A stretch of 64,000 nt of DNA from positions 68,744 through 132,743 of the forward strand of contig JADJYE010000034.1 of assembly GCA_016719945.1 (NCBI GenBank), written 5' to 3'. This DNA comes from Polyangiaceae bacterium. GTDB lineage: Bacteria; Myxococcota_A; Polyangia; Polyangiales; Polyangiaceae. This document shows, one piece after another, positions 10,501 through 19,000 of the stretch. Position 1 is the first letter of the stretch. Each line of letters starts with the position of its first letter. The notes beneath the pieces were generated by a model, which did no database searches, was not told the DNA's origin, and saw only the letters and a program-made list of their open reading frames with translations. The position numbers and the translations under genes are program-made.

Positions 10501-11959
10501 CCGAGCCCTGTGAGCCTGGGTCGAGCAGCGCCAGGGCCTCGATCGCCCGCCCGTAGCGCGCGCGGCGCCCCTCCGTCGCGACCGCGGCGCGGCTCGCCTG
10601 GGCGCGCGCGGCGTCGAGCTGGGCGAGCTGCGCGCGAGCTCTGGGCAGCGCCGTGTCGATCGAGGGCTCGTCGAACGATGGGTCCTCGAGCAGCGCCCGG
10701 ACCTCAGCGAGGCGGCGCGCGGCGAGGCGGCGCGCGTGCAGCGTGCGGTGCAGCTCATCGAGCCCGGCCTGGAGATCTCCCACGCCGCGCGCGGCTCGGT
10801 CGTACGCAGCGCGAGCTTCGTCTCGCCGGGCGCGGGCGCTCGCGCGCTCGTGCGCCGCTCGCTCCCGAGCCGCGAGGCCTTCGTCGGCGCGGGCCTCTGC
10901 CGCCGCAGCCGCGGGCTCGCGCTCCTCGAGCCGCTCCTTGAGGCGCTGGGCGTGGGCGAGCTTCGCTCGTTTGGCCCGCGCCTCGTCGCGCAGGAGCCGC
11001 TTCGCGGCGAGGCGGCCAACGAGGGCGCTCTGCCTCGCCGCGACCTCGCTCGCTGCGACCTCGATCTCGCGCGCCGCGCCCTCGGCGACGTCGCGCGCAG
11101 CCCTGGCCGCCTCGACCGCCGCTCCGACCTCGCGCGCCGCTTCGCGCGCGGCGCCGAGCGCGGCGAGGAACATGGCGCGGCCGGCGTCGAGCACGCCTGC
11201 CAGCTCTCGCTCGAGCCCCTGGCTCTCGACCACCTCGGTCCGCGTTCGATGGCACGCGTCGAGGTTCTTGCGCATTCGGGCGAGGGTGTCCGCGAGGCCC
11301 GTCTCCTCCTTGAGCAAGAACCCTCGCAGCTCCGTCGTCAGCGCCCGCGAGATGCCGCCGGTCATGCTGGTGCGCAGCATCTCGTTGAGCTTGTTCCGGT
11401 CCTCGTCGGTCGCCAGGCGCAGCGGCGTGATCCCGCGCTCGAAGAGCGCCGCGAAATACTCCTTGGCCGAGGCGAAGACCGTGAGCTCGCCACCTCGCGC
11501 CGAGACGCTCCGTCGGAGGTCCGAGAGGTCGGGCACCTCGTCGTCCTCGCCACGGCTCACCAGCAGGACATCGCGGAGCTGCCCCCGCAGGTCGACTCCC
11601 GAGATCAAGAACGGCGTGAGCTCGACCGTCGGCTCGGCCTTGCGCTCGAGCCGAACGCCCGCGACCACGCGCTCGCCGCCGTGCTCGATCTCCAGCGCGG
11701 TGTACGACGGCCGGCCTGGCTCGCCGAGGCGACCCCAAATGCCGCGATCACCCCCGGTCGCCCCGCTCTCTCCGAGGTTCGTGAACCGCAGGCGCGACAT
11801 GTCCGGCAGCAGCGCGACGTAGGCCGCGATCATCACGGTCGTCTTGCCCGCGCCGTTCGCGCCCTCGAGCACCGTGACGTGTCGATCGAGGAGGTAGCGC
11901 TCGTAGAAGACGCCCTTCCAGTTGACGAGGGCGAGCGCGGTCGCCCGCGCCCGCGTCAT
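7538..11959 (-). CDS. mukB: MukB-type condensin ATPase
   Basis: A 1473-residue SMC-like protein, close to the length of Escherichia coli MukB. Residues 33-40 form the Walker A (GANGAGKT). The middle (about residues 260-1240) is Ala/Arg/Glu-rich and looks like two long coiled-coil arms around a small hinge. The C-terminal head has the MukB signature LSTGEAIGVG (1368-1377), a Walker B FLFLDEAN (Asp1410, Glu1411) and the following segment ending LLIAAPEV, all closely resembling MukB rather than Smc. It should form an ATP-driven DNA-loop-extruding complex with MukF and MukE. The ATG overlaps the mukE stop (ATGA). No jetD-like nuclease gene is adjacent, which argues against a Wadjet system. Confidence 0.85.
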   Translation of the reverse strand: MTRARATALALVNWKGVFYERYLLDRHVTVLEGANGAGKTTVMIAAYVALLPDMSRLRFTNLGESGATGGDRGIWGRLGEPGRPSYTALEIEHGGERVVAGVRLERKAEPTVELTPFLISGVDLRGQLRDVLLVSRGEDDEVPDLSDLRRSVSARGGELTVFASAKEYFAALFERGITPLRLATDEDRNKLNEMLRTSMTGGISRALTTELRGFLLKEETGLADTLARMRKNLDACHRTRTEVVESQGLERELAGVLDAGRAMFLAALGAAREAAREVGAAVEAARAARDVAEGAAREIEVAASEVAARQSALVGRLAAKRLLRDEARAKRAKLAHAQRLKERLEEREPAAAAAEARADEGLAARERAAHERASARARRDEARAAYDRAARGVGDLQAGLDELHRTLHARRLAARRLAEVRALLEDPSFDEPSIDTALPRARAQLAQLDAARAQASRAAVATEGRRARYGRAIEALALLDPGSQGSDAHERAERAEARLLELEALSKRAEELPSELDEHSQLALRQAEVRTRAAEVGLDPSVVGPPTSAAKRVAEALALAESEARRAEAELGEAERGVEADRVAALSARATAQELEATALDWIACQERARELERALGQRVSTREAAIDARVRLAEQVEQQRARAGDLRAKHEERLREAGELDASGGAFHPELLRLRDRLDAELLAGRFEDVDPAEAGRLEAELGPLAQALIVNDPAAAARALAGQPRELEEVWLVSPEAALPTRSHEPAPTGDDLIVELPHATRLVRLPARPSLGRLARARRAKELRTLADELAREADAALASLYELEGLTRTADELLARADLLHAEDPRLAAARARSGALELDERRAAHAERAARARDSLSRARAKGATLRDVLGEAYLLDPPDHAQLADQARRALSAARAAREELRRCDEPRRVLRELREELRHRPATDEEAASSAAAQAALDAERDRVFSLIEALEDLAEHRGALVGADDERALEERAALAPRLHAQLDGARSALAEAEAAVARAEAAWEESTAAWQRESATAHSARALVVDLKRELASLGLDELDLDAPDDGARAAADLERAVTSLEAEERELVTTLAQLGERASHAQRALLGAQARLQEEERAAEPLRVACRQVEAEAAERGLLKGGIEEHAGGGARARAADAHTRAQVLVERLRRARGGAECAEEIERTLTPAATPDRRREAVVPPLSYLSAWITARAWLAKRLPGQIADVDDPIEALARLRDHLSVLERRLSSQESDLRGASEDVARGIDVRLRKARSQVRRLNQTLTGVRFGSIAGIRVEMRRVERMEAVLRALRDGSAQELLFLSTLPIEEALDEIFRRYGGGRGGGQRLLDYREYAELAVEIQRGPDKDWELASPTRLSTGEAIGVGAALMMVILTEWERDSHLLRPRAASGSLRFLFLDEANRLSQDNLGVLFAMCQGLDLQLLIAAPEVARAEGNTTYRLVRRVGDDGAEEVVVSGRRVAS

Positions 11960-12711
11960 CGCGCCTCCTCCGGCTCCTCGGCGAGGTCGCCTCGCTCGTC
12001 GCCCTCGCTCGAGTCGTCGAGGTCGCCTCGCTCGTCGCCCTCGCTCGAGTCGTCGAGGTCGTTCGCCTCGCCGGGCTCGTCCCCGTCATCGGTGAGCACC
12101 ACCTCACCCGACGCGACCAGGCGCTCCAGCGCCGCCTCGGGCGCGGCCGTCCCTCGGACGGGCTCGGCGAAGCGCATGAGTGCAGGGCGCAGCCTCGTCG
12201 CGCCGTCCTCGAGGAGCTCGACGAAGCCCAGCGAAGCGAGGCGGCGCACGGCCTCTGCCACCTTGGTGCGGGTCGCCTCCTCGGCCACGCGCTGGTCGAC
12301 CTTCTTGCGCTTCGGGCTCATCGCCCGCACGAGCGCGTCGGTCCCCATGACGCCCGCCAGGTGGCTGAGCAGCTGCTCGCGCGAGATGACGCCCCCGTTC
12401 TCGGTCGTGGTCGGGTCGAGGTAGAGCAGCGTCAGCGCCTGCCCCACGAGCATCTCGGTCGACGAGAGGTGCCTGCGGCCGAGGCGATCCGAGGTCGGGA
12501 GCAGATAGAAGTAGCCCTCCGAGCGGTGCACGAGCTCGCAGCCATAGCGGCGGAAGAAGGCCTCGAGCTGGTCTTGGGCGTCGGTGATGAACGCGTACAG
12601 GTCGGCGTCGTCGCGATCGACGTGCCGGCCGCGGCGCAGCGCCAGGTCGACCTCCGGGAAGAGGTCGTCGAGCACCACGTCCTCCAGGCGATCGTAACGA
12701 GGTGCGCTCAC
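11956..12711 (-). CDS. mukE: MukE-type condensin subunit
   Basis: A 251-residue protein that should act as the KITE (winged-helix) partner of the MukF kleisin. Recognisable MukE-like segments are LFPEVDLALRRGRHV, the AFITDAQDQLEAFFRRYG region, EGYFYLLP and LGFVELLEDG. The start is taken as the GTG at 12711 because it overlaps the mukF stop as GTGA and puts the conserved region at the expected distance. The C-terminus is very acidic and includes a 12-residue unit (DLDDSSEGDERG) present twice, an extension beyond the MukE fold. It lies between mukF and mukB, the same order as in Enterobacterales. Confidence 0.82.
   Translation of the reverse strand: MSAPRYDRLEDVVLDDLFPEVDLALRRGRHVDRDDADLYAFITDAQDQLEAFFRRYGCELVHRSEGYFYLLPTSDRLGRRHLSSTEMLVGQALTLLYLDPTTTENGGVISREQLLSHLAGVMGTDALVRAMSPKRKKVDQRVAEEATRTKVAEAVRRLASLGFVELLEDGATRLRPALMRFAEPVRGTAAPEAALERLVASGEVVLTDDGDEPGEANDLDDSSEGDERGDLDDSSEGDERGDLAEEPEEAR
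11983..12054 (-). repeat. Perfect 36-bp tandem duplication in mukE
   Basis: Two identical 36-bp units (11983-12018 and 12019-12054) encode the duplicated acidic 12-residue unit near the MukE C-terminus. The duplication is in frame and recent in appearance since the copies are identical, so unit number may vary between strains. Confidence 0.9.
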
Positions 12712-14054
12712 GCCGCGCTCCCTTTGCCCGAGCCGGGGACCGACCACTCCTCGATCGCGATCCCCGCGCTCAACGGGACCCACGGGCGCTCGGCGCCGGC
12801 GTCGGGGCGGCACAGCGCCGCGACGGTCTCGGCGACGCGCCCAGCGGCGAGAAACCGCTCGCTCTCGGGGAGATTCGAGGTGAGCCGGTCGGTGACGTCC
12901 CTGAGGGTCGACGCGCCCTCCGACAGCGCGGCGCGCACCTTCTCGGTGAGCACCGCCTGAGCGTCGAGGGCCGCCACGACGGCCGGCTCAGCTTCGCGCT
13001 CCTTGCGCGGCCGCCGCACAGGAGGGCGCTCTTCGGGGGGCGTCACCAGCGGCCGCAGCAGGCGGATCGCGGGCGCCGCAGCGATCGTCAGCGCGAAGGG
13101 ACGCCCGCTCTTGCCCGTCAGCTGATCGCGCAGTCGCTGCGTGAGCATGCGCGACGGATCGAGGCGGACGACGTCGCGCAGGTACCGGTGCACGTATTGG
13201 TAATGGTCCGACCACGCGCGCTGGCGCGCCGAGCCCCACGCCGCGATGCGATCGAGCTGATCGCCCGCCTCCTTCACGGCGGACTCCGCCTCGGCGATCC
13301 CTTCGCGCGCGCCGTCGTCGACCTCGCCCGGCTCGACCGCAGCCGCCCGATCGAGCACGTCCTGCAGCCGGGCGTGGGCCTCCTGCGTGTCCTTCATCAG
13401 CACCTGGTTCAGCTCCCGCAACGTGGCGCTCGTCGTCTCGAGCAGGGCCTGGCTCCTCTCGATGGCGCCGAACCACTCTGCGCCGAGCAGCGCCCCGATC
13501 TCCTTCTGGAGCTCGACCTGGTGGAGATCGAAGCCGCGCTGGCGCCGCTCCACGCCGCCCGCGAGATCGCCGATGATCACGCGCAGCGGGGTGGCGACCC
13601 CGAGGCGCCAGTCCTCCGGGGTCTGCGCGCTGGCCGCGGCGGCGGCGATGTCCGCCAGGCTGGTGAGGAGCGTGCGCATGAGGACCGCCAGCGTCTCGCG
13701 CGTGAGCGACTCCTCCTCCAGGAAGAACTCGACGATCGCGGCCGCGAGGCGGGTCAGCGCGAACTCGCCGGCGCGGACGACCCCCGCTCCGTCGACGCGC
13801 GCCAGCAGGCGCTGCTCGCGGAGCCGTCGGATCGCGGCGCTCGCCCGCTTGCCTTGAGGCTCCCCCGTCGGCTCGAGCACGCGGACGACCTCTTCGAACA
13901 CGTCCACCAGCTGATCTTCCTGGAAGGACGACGTCGAGGTCACGTTGGCCCGCAGGTGGAGCGCGGCGACGAAGCAGAGGTCCACGGTCGACAGCTCGAG
14001 GGACGGGCGCTCGCGCGCCAAGTAGGCGAGGACGCGGTTCGGGTCCGTGGTCAC
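12708..14054 (-). CDS. mukF: MukF-type kleisin
   Basis: A 448-residue kleisin-like subunit. MukF-like features are an N-terminal winged-helix region (residues about 10-110, with ELSTVDLCFVAALHL and the QLVDVFEEVVRVLEP region), a helical bundle around ETTSATLRELNQVLMKDT that resembles the E. coli SETSGTLRELQDTL segment, the YVHRYLRDVV and RMLTQRLRDQL segments that resemble E. coli HVHKFIRTAI and RVFAQRLRQSV, and a C-terminal domain that would bind the MukB head. It opens the mukFEB operon; GTGA couples it to mukE. The stretch between its start and the divergent gene at 14158 (about 100 bp) should hold both promoters. Confidence 0.82.
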   Translation of the reverse strand: MTTDPNRVLAYLARERPSLELSTVDLCFVAALHLRANVTSTSSFQEDQLVDVFEEVVRVLEPTGEPQGKRASAAIRRLREQRLLARVDGAGVVRAGEFALTRLAAAIVEFFLEEESLTRETLAVLMRTLLTSLADIAAAAASAQTPEDWRLGVATPLRVIIGDLAGGVERRQRGFDLHQVELQKEIGALLGAEWFGAIERSQALLETTSATLRELNQVLMKDTQEAHARLQDVLDRAAAVEPGEVDDGAREGIAEAESAVKEAGDQLDRIAAWGSARQRAWSDHYQYVHRYLRDVVRLDPSRMLTQRLRDQLTGKSGRPFALTIAAAPAIRLLRPLVTPPEERPPVRRPRKEREAEPAVVAALDAQAVLTEKVRAALSEGASTLRDVTDRLTSNLPESERFLAAGRVAETVAALCRPDAGAERPWVPLSAGIAIEEWSVPGSGKGSAA

Positions 14055-14157
14055 GAGGGGCCGACCTCATACCGCCGAAGCGGGGTTGGCGCGAGGCCTC
14101 ACTTTTTTCTGTAACGCTCCGCCTCGATCGCGGACGTCGGAGAAAGGAGACACGAGC

Positions 14158-14892
14158 ATGACCGTCACCAACCCCGAGTCTGGCACGCACGTCCACGAGA
14201 TCGCCCGAGGCATCTACCGCATCAGCACCCCGGTGCCGCCGACCGCGATTCCGGGCGGGTTCACCTTCAACCAGTTCCTCGTCGTCGACGATGAGCCGCT
14301 GCTGTTCCACACCGGGCCGCGGCGGATGTTCCCCCTGGTGCACCAGGCGGTCGCGCACGTCCTCGGGGACGCCGCGAAGCTCAAGTACGTCGGGTTTTCC
14401 CACGTCGAGGCCGACGAGTGCGGCTCGCTGAACGAGTGGCTCGCGGCGGCCCCCAACGCCCAGCCCGTCTGCGGCACCATCGCGGCGATGGTGTCGGTCA
14501 CCGACCTCGCCGACCGGCCCCCTATCGCCCTCGCGGACGGCGGCGAGCTGACGCTCGGCTCGAGGAAGGTCCGCTGGCTCGATGCGCCTCACGTCCCCCA
14601 CAACTGGGAGTGCGGCTATCTCCTCGAGACCTCGACGAAGACCCTCCTGTGCGGCGACCTCTTCACCCACGGCGGCTCCGAGCTGCCGGCCCTGACCGAG
14701 GGCGATGTCCTCGGTCCGGCCGAGGGCATGCGCAAGGCGATGGGTGGCGTCGCGATCGAGGCAGGGTCCCGGGCCATCCTCGAGAAGCTGGCGCGCACGG
14801 AGCCGTCGACGCTCGCGCTGATGCACGGCTCGTCCTACCGGGGCGACGGTAGCAAGCTGCTGCTCGCCCTCGCAGACGCGCTGGGCGTCTAG
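14158..14892 (+). CDS. Metallo-beta-lactamase-fold diiron (ODP-type) protein
   Basis: A 244-residue stand-alone metallo-beta-lactamase-fold protein. The metal motif is H82-V-E84-A-D86 (HxExD), which is the diiron form found in flavodiiron proteins and oxygen-binding ODP domains, not the HxHxDH of hydrolases. Further ligands fit His145 or His148, Asp167 (CGDLF) and His223 (LMHGSS). No flavodoxin domain is attached, so it may sense or bind O2 rather than reduce it; this is inference. The ATG at 14158 has an AGGAGA ribosome site in front. It is divergent from mukF and directly upstream of the sigma factor gene. Confidence 0.72.
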   Translation: MTVTNPESGTHVHEIARGIYRISTPVPPTAIPGGFTFNQFLVVDDEPLLFHTGPRRMFPLVHQAVAHVLGDAAKLKYVGFSHVEADECGSLNEWLAAAPNAQPVCGTIAAMVSVTDLADRPPIALADGGELTLGSRKVRWLDAPHVPHNWECGYLLETSTKTLLCGDLFTHGGSELPALTEGDVLGPAEGMRKAMGGVAIEAGSRAILEKLARTEPSTLALMHGSSYRGDGSKLLLALADALGV

Positions 14893-14916
14893 GTCGCGTG
14901 CTACCCTCGGAGCGTC

Positions 14917-15477
14917 TTGAGCCCCGAGGCGATCGCCACCCACGCATCGGAGGAAGAGGTCGCGCGGCGCGTCGCTGCGGGCGACCGCGCCGCGGAGGTC
15001 GAGCTCTGCAGGCGCTTCGCGCCTCGGGTTCGACTCTACGGTCTGCGCCATCTACGCGAGGAGGAGCGCGCGCGGGACCTCGTGCAGTCGGTGCTGCTGG
15101 TGGTCCTCGAGGCGCTGCGCGCGGGCAAGGTCGACGAGCCCGAGCACATCGATCGCTTCGTGCTGGGGACGGCGCGCAACCTATCCATGAAGCAGCGCGC
15201 GGCGGACGACCGCACGGAGCTGCGTGAGCCGGGCGACCTCGACGTCCACTCCCACCTGCCCGAGCACGCCGCGGTCGACGCGGGCGCGCTCTTCGGCTGC
15301 ATCGAGGGTCTCGAGCCTCGGGCTCGGACCATCCTCTTCATGTCGTTCTATCGCGACAAGACCGCCCAAGAGATCGCGGGGGCGCTGCAGACCACCGCCG
15401 GCAACGTGCGCGTCCTGCGCCATCGCGCGTTCGCCCAGCTCCGCGATTGCCTCGACGGCCACCGGGAGGGCCCGTGA
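14917..15477 (+). CDS. ECF-like sigma-70 family factor
   Basis: A 186-residue RNA polymerase sigma factor with region 2 (RFAPRVRLYGLRHLREEERARD, shown here only in part: VRLYGLRHL) and a region 4 helix-turn-helix (FYRDKTAQEIAGAL, NVRVLRHRAFAQLRDCL). It should direct transcription of its own regulon, probably including this operon. The start is a TTG at 14917 with GGAG just upstream; no ATG fits. Its stop overlaps the next start as GTGA, coupling it to a zinc-finger protein that looks like its anti-sigma factor. Confidence 0.75.
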   Translation: MSPEAIATHASEEEVARRVAAGDRAAEVELCRRFAPRVRLYGLRHLREEERARDLVQSVLLVVLEALRAGKVDEPEHIDRFVLGTARNLSMKQRAADDRTELREPGDLDVHSHLPEHAAVDAGALFGCIEGLEPRARTILFMSFYRDKTAQEIAGALQTTAGNVRVLRHRAFAQLRDCLDGHREGP

Positions 15478-16025
15478 GCGCACCCGCAGGCGAGCACCTC
15501 CCGCTCGAGCTGCTCATCGACTACTTCGCCGATGACGTCGAGCCGGCGCAGCTGGACGCGATCGAGGGGCACCTCTTCGCGTGCACGTCGTGCACCGCGG
15601 AGGCAGAGCGGGTCGTCCAGGTGGTCGCGAGCCTGCGCGCGCTGCCTCCCGTCGGCATCACCCGCGCGCAGATCGCTGCGCTCCAAGCCCGAGGGGTGCG
15701 CGTGCGCGAAGCCGACTTCGCGGCCGAGGTCCGGAAGGTGGCCGAGTTCACGCCGGGCGACGACGTCCTCATCCATCACCTCTCGGGCCTCGACCTCGCG
15801 CACGCCGAGCGCGTTCACGTCACGGTGAAGGTCGAGTCGAGCGGGGCGACCCTCGTGGAGGACCATTTCGCGCCCTTCGATCGCGAGCGCGGGGCGGTCT
15901 CGATCGCGTGCCAGCGCCACTTCGACCGCTTTCCGCCGGACGTGCTGTTCGAAGTGCGAGTGTATGGGCCGGGCCGAGAGCCAGCGCTCTCGAGGTACCT
16001 CGTCCCCCACGTGTTTGGCAGGTAG
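15474..16025 (+). CDS. Probable soluble zinc-finger anti-sigma factor
   Basis: A 183-residue protein with an N-terminal anti-sigma zinc motif H33-x3-C37-x2-C40 (HLFACTSC) inside a short helical region, as in the ZAS family. There is no membrane segment; the C-terminal part (about residues 90-183) is beta-rich and of unknown function, so the protein should be cytoplasmic and respond to an internal signal. GTG at 15474 overlaps the sigma gene stop, which supports the pairing. It is convergent with the kinase gene, whose stop lies 2 bp away. Confidence 0.65.
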   Translation: MSAPAGEHLPLELLIDYFADDVEPAQLDAIEGHLFACTSCTAEAERVVQVVASLRALPPVGITRAQIAALQARGVRVREADFAAEVRKVAEFTPGDDVLIHHLSGLDLAHAERVHVTVKVESSGATLVEDHFAPFDRERGAVSIACQRHFDRFPPDVLFEVRVYGPGREPALSRYLVPHVFGR

Positions 16026-16026
16026 C

Positions 16027-19000
16027 TCAGAGCGCCTTCACGAACTCACGGCCAAACTCCAGCGGAAACGGGCGATCGGCTGGGTTCAGCGACGTCGCCG
16101 CGCGCATGAGCTTCGCCATCGCCGCCGGGAACGGCTTCAGTCGCTCCGCGTCCTCGAACGGGTCGCGGCGCATGTGCGCGATCATGCGATCGCGGAGGCT
16201 CTCGATGTCGTCGAAGAAGGCGCGGTGTGTCGTCACGTTGTAGATCGTCCCCGCGAGCGCGTAGACGTCGGCGCGGACGTCGAGATCGACCGGGTCCCGG
16301 ATCTGCTCGGGGGCGATGTAGCCGGCGGTCCCGGCGACGAAGCGTCCACACATCTCGGCGGGGACCCGCGTCGCCCGCACCATGCCGAAGTCGATGACGA
16401 CCGCGGTGAGCGGCGGCGTGTTCGCGGGATCCCGGTGCTTCTGCGGATCGAAGCGCTCGCCTCCAGCGAGCGGCAAGCGAAGCCAGATGTTCGCGGGCTT
16501 CAGGTCGCGGTGCACCAAGCCCGCTCCGTGGAGCGACGCGAGGCCCGCGCACGTCTCGACCACGACCTGCCGCAGCTCGACGAGCGCCATCTTCTTCGCG
16601 AACGAGTACTGCTTCAGGTCCGCGCCGATGAGGTACTCGAGGACAAGGAACGGGACGCCGTCCGAGACGCCGCGGTCGATGATGTTGGCGACGTTGGGGT
16701 GATACAGGCCGGCGAGCGCCTTCGCCTCCTCGACGAACGACGCGAGGATCCCCTCCCGCTCTTCGTCCGTCGCGCTCTGGAGCGCGTCGGCCTTCGGGAT
16801 CTTGAGGACGAAGAAGCGATCCGCGCCGGGCTTGCGCACGAGCCACACGGAGCCGATTCCGCCCTCGCCGAGCGGCTTCACCAGCTCGTAGCCGTGGATC
16901 GTCGTCGGCTCCTTGCGGCGCGCGACGGTCGACGGGGGCGTGCGATCGATCGCCGCGCTGACCGCCTGCTCGATCAACGTCGACGTGACCGGGCCGAGCG
17001 TCGCGAGCCACACGTCGAGCATCGCCAGGTCCCGGCTCCGGATGGCGCGGGCGACGAGCGCGGCGGTGCGCGGCGCGCTCTCCGCCTCATGGCGCGTGAG
17101 CGAGTCGGGCGGCGTCTCTCCGCCGGCGGGGTGGAGCGCTTTCACCGGGTTGGCGAGGGCCGCGTGCAGCCGGTTCGCCGAGGTGACCAGCTCCTGGCAC
17201 ATCACCTCGAGCTCGCCCATCGTCCCGCTCGCGTCCGCGAAGGAGGCGAGGGCCACCGCGAGCCCGTCCAGCGCCCACGCGAGCTCGGTCTCCTCTGCGT
17301 GCAGGGCGGCGAGCGCCTCGTCGGCGTCAGCCTGCCAGTCGCCGTCCGCGGCCTTCGAAGACACCGCCGTTCGCAAGCGCTCGGACTGCTCGATGCATTG
17401 ATCGAGCGCCGATTTGGCCATCAGCGGCAGCGCCATCGCGAGCTGGTTGAGCACCGCGGGGCGATCGATCACCAGCGCCCACCAAGCCGCGAACGGGCCC
17501 AGCCACCGGACGTCGTCGACCTCCCCCAGGGCGGTGCCGCGCGTGGTGTCCACCAGCCGCCAGAACAGCGCAGAGAGTGCGCCCTTCAGCGCCTCGGGGA
17601 GCTCGCGCGAGCCCGTGATCAGCCCGTCGATCTTGCGCAGCCATTGGCATGTGTCGTGAGCCGTCGGGCCGCGGTCGGCGGGCCGGCTGCACGCGTCGAG
17701 GGCGTAGCCGCCGAGCCGGATCGCGAGGACCTCCAGCGTGAGGTCGGTCGCGGCGTCGGCTTCGTCGGTGCCGCGCCTCGTGTTGACGTTGTCGAGCAGC
17801 TCGGCGGGGGCCTTCGCGAGCATGTCCCACGTCGACGCGAGCGTAGGCGTCTCACCCGCCTCGCCGCTGCCGGTCGCCAGCAGCGGCTCCCACAGCTGCA
17901 GAGCGAACGTCCGCGCGCAGCCCTCGACCGCGTTGATCGCGCCCGCGCGCTGCCGAGTCGGCCCCGGCGCGAGCGCAATGCGGCGCGCCTCCTGGAAGGA
18001 GGACGCGAGCGACGTCGCGAAGCGCGCGGCCCGCGCGTCGGCCTCATCGTCCTCGAACTGCGCAGCGAGGCGCACGAGGTTCTCCATGCCCACCTCGAGA
18101 TCGAGCGGGTCGCGCTCGGCGCCCTCGACCACGTCCGTGATCGCCACGACCTCGATCCAACGGCGCAGATCCTCGAGGGAGGTGGCGTGGGCGGCGCGGG
18201 CCATCGCTCGCAGCGCGCGGAACGGACGCTCGAGCTCGGGGTCGCGCACCCCCCTCCGCCAGAGCGTGGCGATCCCCCGGGCCATCGCCCGGGCCGCGAT
18301 CGCACCGCCGTCCCCCGCCAGGATGCGCTTGGCGAGTCGATCCCACAGCACCCGTCGTTCGAAGAACAGGTAGGGCGTGGCCGCGGCCACGGCCGCCAGC
18401 ACCCACGCCTCCTCATCGCGTGAGTCGAGGATCGCGATCAGCTGGCTGGCGAGGAAGCGCAGGCGCTCGCCGGGCAGCGACGCGAACGCCGTCATCGCGC
18501 GCTGCCGCAGCACTCGAGAGTCGCCGAGGACCCAGTCGAGCAGGGTGCTCTCGAGCTGCTCGAGCGCGCCGGTGAGCCGCCCCAGAGCGCGCGCCGCGTG
18601 AACCCAGACGAGCGGCTCGGGGTGCAGGAGGAGCGGCTGAAGGACCTGGAGGGTCTGGCCGACCAGCTTCGGATCCGTCGTGGCGGGCATGCTCCGCGCG
18701 GTCACCTCGAGGCAGCGCGCCGCGAGGACGCGACCCAGCAAATTGGCGTGGGCCGGCTGCCCGATCAGGGCGTCGAAGGTCCCCGCGTTGCCCCAGATCC
18801 ACGGGCCCATGCTGGGCACCTCGAGCGCGCTCGAGCCGGCCTCCCAGATCAGGATCTCGAGGCGCGCGATCGCCTCGGAGTTGTCGGGCGTGATGAGCTG
18901 GGCGCCTTCGCCGAGCAACGGCGCGCAGGCCAGCGCGTCGAGCAGGGGCCCGCGCGTCACCCGCCTCCGCGCCACGAAGACGACGTGCTCCGCGTAGCTG

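Noticed and set aside
10736..12424. Long open frame on the plus strand opposite mukB
   Set aside because: High-GC shadow: no ribosome site, no recognisable domain, Arg/Gly/Ala-biased translation, while the minus strand carries a clear MukB.
7538..14054. Wadjet (JetABCD) defence system
   Set aside because: No JetD-like nuclease gene lies on either side (boxB and a diiron protein flank), and the ATPase has MukB-like length and signature.
16000..18423. Long plus-strand frame opposite the kinase gene
   Set aside because: Antiparallel shadow of the kinase; kinase motifs are all on the minus strand.
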